From Candidatus Melainabacteria bacterium (GTDB lineage: Bacteria > Cyanobacteriota > Vampirovibrionia > Obscuribacterales > Obscuribacteraceae): 5,317 nucleotides of DNA. The notes under the pieces are model-generated. The model was given only the letters and a program-made list of their open reading frames with translations. It was not told where the DNA came from and made no database searches. The DNA is taken from the NCBI GenBank assembly GCA_003175915.1, contig PSRH01000181.1, positions 1 through 5,317 of the forward strand, read 5' to 3'. The position numbers and the translations under genes were made by a program. Numbering within the stretch: position 1 is the stretch's first letter; each line of letters starts with the position of its first letter. Below, one piece after another: positions 1 through 5,195 of this stretch.

Positions 1-120
1 GATGGTGTAATCGATGACATACGGTGCACTTTGGGTGACTACGTGGTGCGCGCATGAATTCGCATGGTGATGCTATATTTGGTATCACTATTTTCTGCTA
101 AGAAAATCCGAAAATCCCGT

Positions 121-149
121 CTGAAACAGGGTTTGCGGTCCAATATATT
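121..149 (+). promoter_or_regulatory. Candidate sigma-70-type promoter for the small plus-strand gene
   Basis: A CTGAAA hexamer (121-126, four of six matches to TTGACA) is followed after exactly 17 bp by TATATT (144-149, five of six matches to TATAAT). It points toward the gene starting at 432 and would give a leader of roughly 275 nt that includes the hairpins at 250-295. This is a pattern match by eye in a moderately AT-rich stretch, where chance matches are common. Confidence 0.3.
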
Positions 150-249
150 AGCTAGCTGGCAAAGCTCTTTTCGGTCGAGTTAATGATATTGAATATGGTG
201 CAGATTGACGCAGTACATCGTCAGTCCCTTTGAACTCGCAAGGCATAGC

Positions 250-295
250 CAATCGCGACCGATTGTCTTATCTATCCCGAAATTGCCAAGATAAG
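250..295 (+). other. Two consecutive inverted repeats in the putative leader
   Basis: The first is a perfect 6-bp inverted repeat, CAATCG (250-255) and CGATTG (260-265), around a 4-nt CGAC loop. One base later comes a perfect 7-bp inverted repeat, CTTATCT (267-273) and AGATAAG (289-295), around a 15-nt loop. If the region is transcribed into the 132-residue gene, these would form two neighbouring RNA hairpins about 135 nt upstream of its start codon. Neither has a U-run, so they do not look like terminators. A pair of protein-binding palindromes is the alternative reading. Confidence 0.35.
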
Positions 296-431
296 GGCAG
301 TTCACATTTTGTCTTTGTTGGGGCTAACTAAAAATCAAGAGAGCTATTTGCTGACCATTTGGAGAAGACTGGCGATTCGTGGCACTTTGGGGTGCCATGG
401 TTGGCAGTCTGAAAAACGGGAGTGGTTGTTC

Positions 432-830
432 ATGGCTGACACACAGAAGATCGAGTTGATTGAGGCGGCCTTCGCAAGGCTCGCCGCTGCTGTTCAAAGC
501 TGGCTGACTGAATTTGGGGAGGTGGGCCACCTGCCGGATCTCTGGTCCAGGTACAACTCCAAGCTGACAAGCTGGCTTCAGCGCTATCAGGGCTGGCCGA
601 CGTCCCAGAAAGCAGAGGAAAGCACTGAGGCGCTGGATCAGTCGCTTGAGGAGCTGCGCCAGCTGGCAGCGCTCATGCGGGAAATCGTGGACGACGACTA
701 CGCAATGGAGGTGGGCACGGCACCGCCAGAGGGTTATGAGGCGGAGTCGGTAAAACTGAGCGGTCTGCAGAGCGAATTTCACGCCTCCGTGCGCGCACTC
801 GAGGATTCTTTCCAGGGATGTTTGGCATGA
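432..830 (+). CDS. Hypothetical small, probably helical, soluble protein (132 aa)
   Basis: I do not recognise the family. I chose the ATG at 432 because GGGAG at 418-422 lies 9 nt upstream, a good ribosome binding site. A TTG at 309 would add 41 residues but has no such signal. The 132-residue product has no signal peptide or hydrophobic segment and no Cys/His metal motif. It is acidic overall, with an Asp-Asp-Asp run at 87-89, and looks largely alpha-helical. All four tryptophans (W24, W38, W48, W55) lie in the first 55 residues. A Glu/Leu-rich helix follows at about 62-86, then a Pro/Gly break near 97-101 (APPEG), then a final helix at about 105-128. Its codons look GC-richer than those of the neighbouring hem genes. 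It converges on hemC and shares no operon here, so context gives no functional clue. That it is a real gene is fairly likely; its function is unknown. Confidence 0.65.
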   Translation: MADTQKIELIEAAFARLAAAVQSWLTEFGEVGHLPDLWSRYNSKLTSWLQRYQGWPTSQKAEESTEALDQSLEELRQLAALMREIVDDDYAMEVGTAPPEGYEAESVKLSGLQSEFHASVRALEDSFQGCLA

Positions 831-844
831 AATGAGTCGTCATG

Positions 845-883
845 CATGAGGAGGCAATTCGTACTAACGCTTGCCTCCTCATG
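845..883. terminator. Perfect 13-bp inverted repeat between convergent genes, possible bidirectional terminator
   Basis: CATGAGGAGGCAA (845-857) is the exact reverse complement of TTGCCTCCTCATG (871-883), with a 13-nt loop. It begins 14 nt after the stop of the 132-residue gene and lies 55 nt beyond the hemC stop on the other strand, the usual place for a shared terminator. Neither side has a run of T after the stem, so it is not a textbook intrinsic terminator. It may block read-through by a factor-assisted route, protect mRNA 3' ends, or be a protein site. Confidence 0.5.
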
Positions 884-937
884 TTCGGATTCGTTGCAAG
901 ATACATACTAGAACTTGTAGTCAATTCGACGTTCTGT

Positions 938-1888
938 TCAGGGAGGCGAGATTGCTTTTGGTGCGCTTAACCTCAATTGACTGAGGATAATCTCGGCGCC
1001 GTCTTTGATCAAAAGTTCTGCCAGGCGTTGTCCGAGTGCCGCTGGATTTTCTGCATGACCAGAGAGTTTTCGTTTGATTATCTTGCTGCCGTTAAGGGCA
1101 GTGACACAGCCGGTTAATTCGAGATTGTCGTCTCTGCATCTGGCCAGAGCTCCGATCGGAACTGAACAACCGCCGCCCAGTTCTTTGAGAAATGCTCGTT
1201 CGGCGGTGATCTCAGCTCTCACTACACGATTGTCGGCTGCCTTCAGAAGCCGGCAGATGATCTCGTCATCAGCCCGGCACTCAGCTGCCAGCGCACCCTG
1301 CCCTGCTGCCGGTACGCAAACGTCTGTCTCCAGAAATTCGCTGACGCGATCAGTTAAGCCTAACCGCTTAAGTCCAGCGGCGGCAAGAATAATCGCGTCG
1401 CACTCACCCTCGTCGTGCTTTCGCAACCGAGTTGGAACATTGCCGCGAATATCGATGAAGTTTAGATCGCTTCTTAAAGCACTCAATTGGGCTGTGCGTC
1501 GGCGGCTGGAAGTGGCTACGGTTGCGTTTGTCGGCAGGTCTTTAAATTTGACGTTGTTTTTGCTCACCAGGATATCGCGAGGATCTTCTCGATCGAGAAC
1601 GCAAGCGAGCGTCAATCCTTTTGGTAAATCGGTCGGTAAGTCCTTGAGGCTGTGCGCGACTACATCCACTTCCTCTTTGAACAAAGCCTCTTCCAGCTCT
1701 TTGACAAAAACACCAACTTCGCCAACATCGGCAATCGACCGGTCACGCACTTTGTCACCGGCAGTGGCGATGAGCACAGTCTCAAATGTGGCACTCGGAT
1801 TGAGTGCAGTTAGATGAGAGATAAGAATCTCAGTCTGAATGCGGGCGAGCTTACTGCCTCTAGTGCCAACTCTAATTCGCCGTGACAT
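938..1888 (-). CDS. hemC: Hydroxymethylbilane synthase (porphobilinogen deaminase)
   Basis: HemC (EC 2.5.1.61) is a cytosolic enzyme that condenses four porphobilinogen molecules into the linear tetrapyrrole hydroxymethylbilane, using a covalently bound dipyrromethane primer. The 316-residue product matches the family's usual length (E. coli about 313) and looks complete. Visible landmarks are the N-terminal VGTRGSKLA segment (7-15); GVFVKELE (59-66); HSLKDLP (79-85), whose Asp83 corresponds to the catalytic aspartate; SSRRR (127-131) and DIRGNVPTRL (146-155), with the arginines that bind substrate carboxylates; PAAGQGALA (193-201); and GGGCSVPIGA (238-247), whose Cys241 is the cofactor-attachment cysteine. 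Domain 3 follows to the C terminus. The ATG start lies 2 nt after the hemA stop (TAG-TT-ATG), so the two genes form an operon with hemA first. No Shine-Dalgarno sequence precedes it, which suggests translation is coupled to hemA. No key residue is missing. Confidence 0.97.
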   Translation of the reverse strand: MSRRIRVGTRGSKLARIQTEILISHLTALNPSATFETVLIATAGDKVRDRSIADVGEVGVFVKELEEALFKEEVDVVAHSLKDLPTDLPKGLTLACVLDREDPRDILVSKNNVKFKDLPTNATVATSSRRRTAQLSALRSDLNFIDIRGNVPTRLRKHDEGECDAIILAAAGLKRLGLTDRVSEFLETDVCVPAAGQGALAAECRADDEIICRLLKAADNRVVRAEITAERAFLKELGGGCSVPIGALARCRDDNLELTGCVTALNGSKIIKRKLSGHAENPAALGQRLAELLIKDGAEIILSQLRLSAPKAISPP

Positions 1889-1890
1889 AA

Positions 1891-3246
1891 CTAGTGCTTG
1901 ACCAGCACTGACTTACGTTTTGCCTTCGATTTGCTTAGCTGGTTCGTGGAGATCGGATCTAAATCGAAGAGAACCCTGAGCGCTTCCGCTTGTTGTCTGA
2001 GGATCTCGTAGTCGCTGGTTGCTTTTAATTGCTTGGTCGGATGATGGAGAATTTGATTGACGATGGCGCGGCTGATTTCTTCCAAGTCCTCTTTGTCGGT
2101 TGGCCCTTTCGTATCCTGGCCAGTTGTGCAACTCTTTTCCATTTGCGCCTGTCTGATCGCTTCTATTTTTTCACGCAAATGAGCGATGGTCGGTACGACA
2201 AGCAGATTTCGCTGCCAGTTCTGGAAGTCCTTCAGTATTGCAAAGACGATCTTCTCGGCTTCTGAGACGAGTGACTCACGCTCCGCCAGATTGCGGTTGA
2301 CTATTGTCGACAGGTCATCGGCGTTGTAGAGATTCACCTGTTCCAATTGAGCAATCTCTGGATCGACATTGCGCGGCACTGCAATATCAATGATCTTAAG
2401 CGGCGGCTTACTCCCTTGCTTCTGTCGAGCGTTCTTAAGTGCTTCGAAGTTAAGTACGTGTTCAGCGGCGCTAGATGCGACGATCACTAAATCCGCTTGT
2501 GTCGCTGCCAAATGCCGTTGTCCGAAATCTTGAATCACTTTCAAACGATCGAGGTTGCGCACGTTGTTGTTCAAGAAACGATCAATTCTTTCCTGGCTGC
2601 GATTGGCGACGAATACAGAACCGCCGCTGTTATCACAAAGCAAAAGTTTCAAGCAGATCTGGCCCATCTTGCCGGCACCGATTACCAAAACGGATTTACC
2701 AGACAGATTGCCAAGCAGCTCCCTGCCAAGTTCCACAGCAGCAGAACTAATTGACACGGCCCGACGACCCATGGAAGTTTCCGAGCGAACGCGCTTGCCG
2801 CAGGAGATGGCAAATTTGAAAAGGGAATCCAACATCGGACCGGCGGCGCCGGATGAAAGAGCGGCCTGATGTGCAGCCTTGACCTGGTGCAGTATCTGTC
2901 CCTCTCCAACCACCATACTGTCTAAGCCAGCGGCGACGCGCAACAAGTGCAGTGCCACGTCTTCGCGCAAAAGGCGAAAATTCGGTTTCAAAGCACCGTG
3001 ATCGATAACTGTTTGGGCAGAAGTAAAAAACGATTCAATTTCTTCCCAACCTGCCTGGATATCGCTTACCAGGGCATACACCTCAGTGCGATTGCAAGTT
3101 GAAAGTATGGCGGCTTCTTTGATGTGAGGTAGTCGCTTGAGCGCTTCCAGCGCATGACCTAAGCAAGATTCGGGAATTGTAAAGCGTTCGCGAATCGCCA
3201 CTGGGACGAAGTGATAATTAATGCCGCAAAGAACCAATTCGGTCAT
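1891..3246 (-). CDS. hemA: Glutamyl-tRNA reductase
   Basis: HemA (GluTR, EC 1.2.1.70) uses NADPH to reduce glutamyl-tRNA(Glu) to glutamate-1-semialdehyde, the first committed step of C5-pathway tetrapyrrole synthesis. I chose the ATG at 3246 (451 residues) because GAGGTGA at 3254-3260 ends 7 nt upstream. A TTG six codons earlier would place this site inside the gene. Numbered from that ATG, STCNRTEVY (49-57) holds catalytic Cys51; the family signature runs from HLLRVAAGLD (100-109) through SMVVGEGQIL (110-119); VIGAGKMG (188-195) is the Rossmann NADPH loop; IDIAVPRNVDP (286-296) closes the NADPH domain; and the C-terminal dimerisation helices (about 325-435) include VPTIAHLR (351-358) and VNQILHHPTKQLK (396-408). 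The protein is somewhat longer than E. coli HemA (about 418) because of a polar linker near 371-390 and a Lys-rich tail after 437. It heads an operon with hemC. The Rossmann domain and catalytic cysteine are intact, so I expect it to be functional. Confidence 0.97.
   Translation of the reverse strand: MTELVLCGINYHFVPVAIRERFTIPESCLGHALEALKRLPHIKEAAILSTCNRTEVYALVSDIQAGWEEIESFFTSAQTVIDHGALKPNFRLLREDVALHLLRVAAGLDSMVVGEGQILHQVKAAHQAALSSGAAGPMLDSLFKFAISCGKRVRSETSMGRRAVSISSAAVELGRELLGNLSGKSVLVIGAGKMGQICLKLLLCDNSGGSVFVANRSQERIDRFLNNNVRNLDRLKVIQDFGQRHLAATQADLVIVASSAAEHVLNFEALKNARQKQGSKPPLKIIDIAVPRNVDPEIAQLEQVNLYNADDLSTIVNRNLAERESLVSEAEKIVFAILKDFQNWQRNLLVVPTIAHLREKIEAIRQAQMEKSCTTGQDTKGPTDKEDLEEISRAIVNQILHHPTKQLKATSDYEILRQQAEALRVLFDLDPISTNQLSKSKAKRKSVLVKH
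1893..1909 (-). promoter_or_regulatory. Hairpin over the hemA stop at the hemA/hemC translational junction
   Basis: A perfect 6-bp inverted repeat (AGTGCT and AGCACT, 5-nt loop) lies in the last codons of hemA. Its 3' arm ends on the first base of the hemA TAG. In the mRNA it occupies the place where the hemC Shine-Dalgarno sequence would be, and the hemC ATG follows within 4 nt of the stem. No purine-rich site is visible there. This fits hemC translation by ribosomes finishing hemA, which would melt the stem, but the stem is short and could be chance. Confidence 0.4.
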
Positions 3247-3253
3247 GGCTGAC

Positions 3254-3284
3254 TCACCTCGCAAGTCTTATGTTGGCAACTTGC
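3254..3284 (-). promoter_or_regulatory. hemA ribosome binding site with an adjacent upstream hairpin
   Basis: On the minus strand, GAGGTGA (3254-3260) is a near-consensus Shine-Dalgarno sequence 7 nt from the hemA ATG, and it decides the start codon. Directly upstream, GCAAGT and ACTTGC form a perfect 6-bp inverted repeat (3279-3284 with 3261-3266) around a 12-nt loop. Its 3' arm touches the Shine-Dalgarno sequence without covering it. The site could modulate ribosome access, but no competing fold that hides the site is evident. The binding site is secure; the hairpin's role is speculative. Confidence 0.6.
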
Positions 3285-3348
3285 TAAACCGAAATAGTCT
3301 CCGAAACACAAATAATGCACTGGTTTTTCGTGAGCCAGAAAAGGACGC

Positions 3349-3411
3349 CAATTAGTTTTCAATTAACGGACAATTATAGCCAGGTGATAGGCGCTGTTGC
3401 CTTTAGCGCTT
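3349..3411 (-). promoter_or_regulatory. Candidate hemA-hemC promoter with phased TAATTG boxes
   Basis: Reading on the minus strand, a perfect TATAAT lies at 3378-3373. Sixteen bases upstream is GCAACA (3400-3395), a weak -35 with three of six matches. The start point would be near 3366, giving a leader of about 120 nt before the hemA ATG. TAATTG occurs three times, at 3376-3371, 3365-3360 and 3354-3349, exactly 11 bp apart and so on one helical face; the first overlaps the -10. A 5-bp GC-rich inverted repeat (3391-3395 with 3405-3409, extendable by weaker pairs) overlaps the -35 region. Together these look like a repressor or activator target, but the regulator is unknown. Confidence 0.4.
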
Positions 3412-3498
3412 CTCAGCGTAACGAAAATAAAATGGCCACACACCGAAAATAACAGATGAGGCAATCTCAAACATCAACCGTTAGGCCGATTGCTTAAG

Positions 3499-3551
3499 AG
3501 GGGACGCTAAAGCGTCCCGCGCTTCGAAGTCCAGGGGACTAAAGCCGCCCC
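3499..3551. repeat. Imperfect tandem pair of GC-rich palindromic units
   Basis: Unit A (3499-3518) is AGGGGACGCTAAAGCGTCCC and contains a perfect palindromic arm pair, GGGACGCT and AGCGTCCC, with a 2-nt centre. Unit B (3533-3551) starts AGGGGACTAAAGC and ends CGCCCC. It matches unit A apart from a 2-nt deletion and a few changes at the right arm. The units start 34 bp apart, and the spacer contains a TTCGAA-centred 8-bp palindrome. The element lies in the intergenic gap between the hemA promoter and the flotillin terminator, typical of dispersed intergenic palindromes of the REP/MITE-remnant kind. With only this window I cannot show it is dispersed. Confidence 0.5.
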
Positions 3552-3569
3552 GACTGACTGTCTATGATC

Positions 3570-3601
3570 AAACAAAAGGCTAGACATTATGTCTAGCCTT
3601 T
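3570..3601 (-). terminator. Intrinsic terminator of the flotillin gene
   Basis: On the minus strand, AAAGGCTAGAC (3601-3591) pairs perfectly with GTCTAGCCTTT (3585-3575) across a 5-nt loop, 11 bp in all. The stem is followed by a T-rich tail reading TTTTGTTT when the last stem bases are included. It lies about 50 nt past the flotillin stop and has the form of a rho-independent terminator, so it separates the flotillin transcript from the hemA-hemC unit downstream. Confidence 0.8.
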
Positions 3602-3650
3602 GTTCGCTTGCACCGGGACTTGTGGAGGTTTGCTGTGCTAGGTCCCTGCG

Positions 3651-5195
3651 CTAGTTACTTGCGTGTGTGCTATTTGCATCCTTGACGGTTTTGCCGTCGA
3701 CGCCCTTCTCTCGATCGCGCCGTAAGGCGTCAGCTATGTCTATGCCAGTCAGTCCCTTGACCATGGCCAGACTTTGCGCAGCTACGTTCATGACGTCACC
3801 GGTTATTTTACTGGCGCCGACGCTGTCGCCACCACTGGAAAGAACAGTCATCTGACCGATCTTAGTTAGCGGAGAAGCAGCGGCTTGGACTAAATCCGGC
3901 AGCTTGTCGACAATCATGCTGGCCATAGCAGCGTCGTTGTATTGCTTGAAAGCTTCTGCTTTCTTCGACATTGCTTCGGCTTCAGCGTCACCCTTAGCGG
4001 CGATCACCGAGGCTTGGGCCAAGCCTTGCGCCTTCGCAGCATCCGCTTGGGCGAGACCGTTTACCTTGGTGGCTTCCGCTTCAGCCATGGCTTTCAACCT
4101 GATGGCGTCCGCTTGGCCCTGCGCTTGCAATTTAGCTGCTTGGGCATCGGCTTCAGCGAGCAATCGGCGCTTATCTTGTTCGGCCTGAGCCATCAAGCGT
4201 ATGCGGGTTTGTTCGGCTTCGGCGGGCTTAGTCACTTCTTGTTCGAGTTGAACTTGCCTTTTTTGCACTTCAACTTGTTGCAACTCAACTTCTTTCTGGG
4301 CTTCGACTATTTTGATCTGTTGAGTTTCTGAGACCAATCTTTGTTGCGTCTGCGCTTTTACGATATCGTAAGTCATGTCGCTGGCAGCTTTCCGTGATGC
4401 CACTTCGGCGGCGTATGCGGCTTGATTTACCTGGAAGTTTTTCGTAGCTTCAGCAACGGCAGTGTCGGCCAGTAGCTTCGCTTTTGCTCCCTCTTGTTGG
4501 GCCTGCGCCTGAGCAATTGCAGAGTCTCTCTGAGCTTGGGCTTGAGCGATCTGAGTTTCCTTAGCGGCATTGGCGACGCCAATGTTGGCGTTTCGTTTCG
4601 CTTCTGCTGTTTGCTTTTCACCAAGGGCTTGCAAATAACCAACAGTGTCCTTGATTTCCTTGATCGTAAACGATTTGACTGTCAGACCCATCTTGGCCAG
4701 GTCAGCGATGGAAACCTCCTGGACTCTTTGAGCGAAGGAATCAAAACTTTGGATCAACTCTTCCACTGTCATCGTGCCTAAGATTGCTCGCAGGTGACCT
4801 ACAAGGCTTTCGTGAGCGATCCTTTTGATTTCGTCTTCCGTTTTTCCCAAAAACTGTTCGGCTGCTGTACGAATCGCTTCATCATTGCCTTCTACCTTAA
4901 CCTGAGCGACACCCTCAACGAAGATAGGTACACCGTTCTTTGAGATGAAAGGCGCCTGCGAGGCAACTTCGATGGTCATGACCTCCAGACTGAGGTCATT
5001 GCGCATTTGCAGCATCGGTACGATGAAGGCTCCGCCACCGACAGCAACTGTTGGAATTCTGGAGATTCCAGAGATGATCATTGCTTGGTTAGGGCTGCAC
5101 TTCTGGTACAGCCTAGCCGCTATAGAACTAAGAATAATCAATCCAGATATGATTACAGCGACAAGGACCCAACCGACCAAGTCTAGGCCGAACAT
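3651..5195 (-). CDS. Flotillin-family SPFH-domain membrane scaffold protein
   Basis: The 514-residue product has the architecture of bacterial flotillins (FloT/YuaG-like), which oligomerise at the inner face of the membrane and organise membrane microdomains; it is not expected to be an enzyme. A hydrophobic segment at about 7-27 anchors the N terminus. An SPFH/Band-7 domain follows at about 30-190, with the flotillin-typical stretches VASQAPFISKNGVPIFVEGVA (first residues 77-84, region to 97) and DLAKMGLTVKSFTIKEIKD (165-183). A long Ala/Glu/Gln-rich helical region covers 195-421, including the conserved KPAEAE (323-328), with 11-residue repeats at 197-251 and 323-421. A variable C-terminal tail follows. 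The ATG start has GGAGG at 5205-5209, 9 nt upstream. Its own terminator marks a separate unit from hemA. The NfeD-type partner often encoded beside flotillins is not downstream; the upstream side leaves the window. The family call is secure, but the cellular role is not specified by the sequence. Confidence 0.95.
   Translation of the reverse strand: MFGLDLVGWVLVAVIISGLIILSSIAARLYQKCSPNQAMIISGISRIPTVAVGGGAFIVPMLQMRNDLSLEVMTIEVASQAPFISKNGVPIFVEGVAQVKVEGNDEAIRTAAEQFLGKTEDEIKRIAHESLVGHLRAILGTMTVEELIQSFDSFAQRVQEVSIADLAKMGLTVKSFTIKEIKDTVGYLQALGEKQTAEAKRNANIGVANAAKETQIAQAQAQRDSAIAQAQAQQEGAKAKLLADTAVAEATKNFQVNQAAYAAEVASRKAASDMTYDIVKAQTQQRLVSETQQIKIVEAQKEVELQQVEVQKRQVQLEQEVTKPAEAEQTRIRLMAQAEQDKRRLLAEADAQAAKLQAQGQADAIRLKAMAEAEATKVNGLAQADAAKAQGLAQASVIAAKGDAEAEAMSKKAEAFKQYNDAAMASMIVDKLPDLVQAAASPLTKIGQMTVLSSGGDSVGASKITGDVMNVAAQSLAMVKGLTGIDIADALRRDREKGVDGKTVKDANSTHASN

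Larger units (their letters stand above)
1..431. other. Left-flank region with no convincing gene
   Basis: No reading frame here has a convincing start, ribosome binding site and protein-like composition. One plus-strand frame is open from the window edge to a TGA at 55-57 (18 codons) and could be the tail of an upstream gene, but it is too short to judge. Visible structure includes an imperfect 8-bp inverted repeat (64-71 with 84-91, one G-T pair), a TGACG/CGTCA inverted repeat (206-210 with 219-223), and the promoter-like and hairpin elements listed separately. The reading frame of the downstream gene stays open back to a TTG at 309, but that extension has no ribosome binding site and looks less protein-like, so I treat 309-431 as leader. 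Confidence 0.6.

Noticed and set aside
1..55. Minus-strand ATG at 55 with an 18-codon frame open to the edge, containing a CxxC-His-like stretch
   Set aside because: There is no ribosome binding site upstream and too little sequence to support a zinc motif or a gene.
1..57. Plus-strand frame open from the left edge to TGA at 55-57, possible C-terminal tail of an upstream gene
   Set aside because: Only 18 codons are visible and no motif can be judged; short open frames at an edge are expected by chance.
309..431. N-terminal extension of the 132-residue protein from a TTG at 309
   Set aside because: No Shine-Dalgarno sequence precedes the TTG, the 41 extra residues have unusual composition, and the ATG at 432 has a well-placed GGGAG.
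324..782. 152-codon minus-strand frame opposite the orphan gene
   Set aside because: Its composition is that of an antisense shadow (Cys/His/Leu/Arg scatter), it has no ribosome binding site, and the plus-strand frame looks more protein-like.
871..981. Plus-strand TTG frame starting in the 845-883 hairpin behind its GAGGAGG
   Set aside because: The purine stretch is inside a perfect stem, spacing to the TTG is too long, and the frame runs antisense into the hemC end.
1074..1817. 247-codon plus-strand frame opposite hemC
   Set aside because: It is Ser/Arg/Thr-rich as expected for the complement of a real gene, and hemC is unambiguous on the other strand.
3247..3264. Upstream TTG start adding six residues to HemA
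   Set aside because: The added codons contain the Shine-Dalgarno sequence of the ATG at 3246, and the family's N terminus fits the ATG start.
3456..3497. 13-codon plus-strand mini-ORF in the hemA-flotillin gap
   Set aside because: No ribosome binding site and no link to an adjacent plus-strand gene.
3615..3646. GGGAC/GTCCC inverted repeat just after the flotillin stop
   Set aside because: Only 5 bp with a loop over 20 nt; the stem at 3575-3601 is the better terminator.
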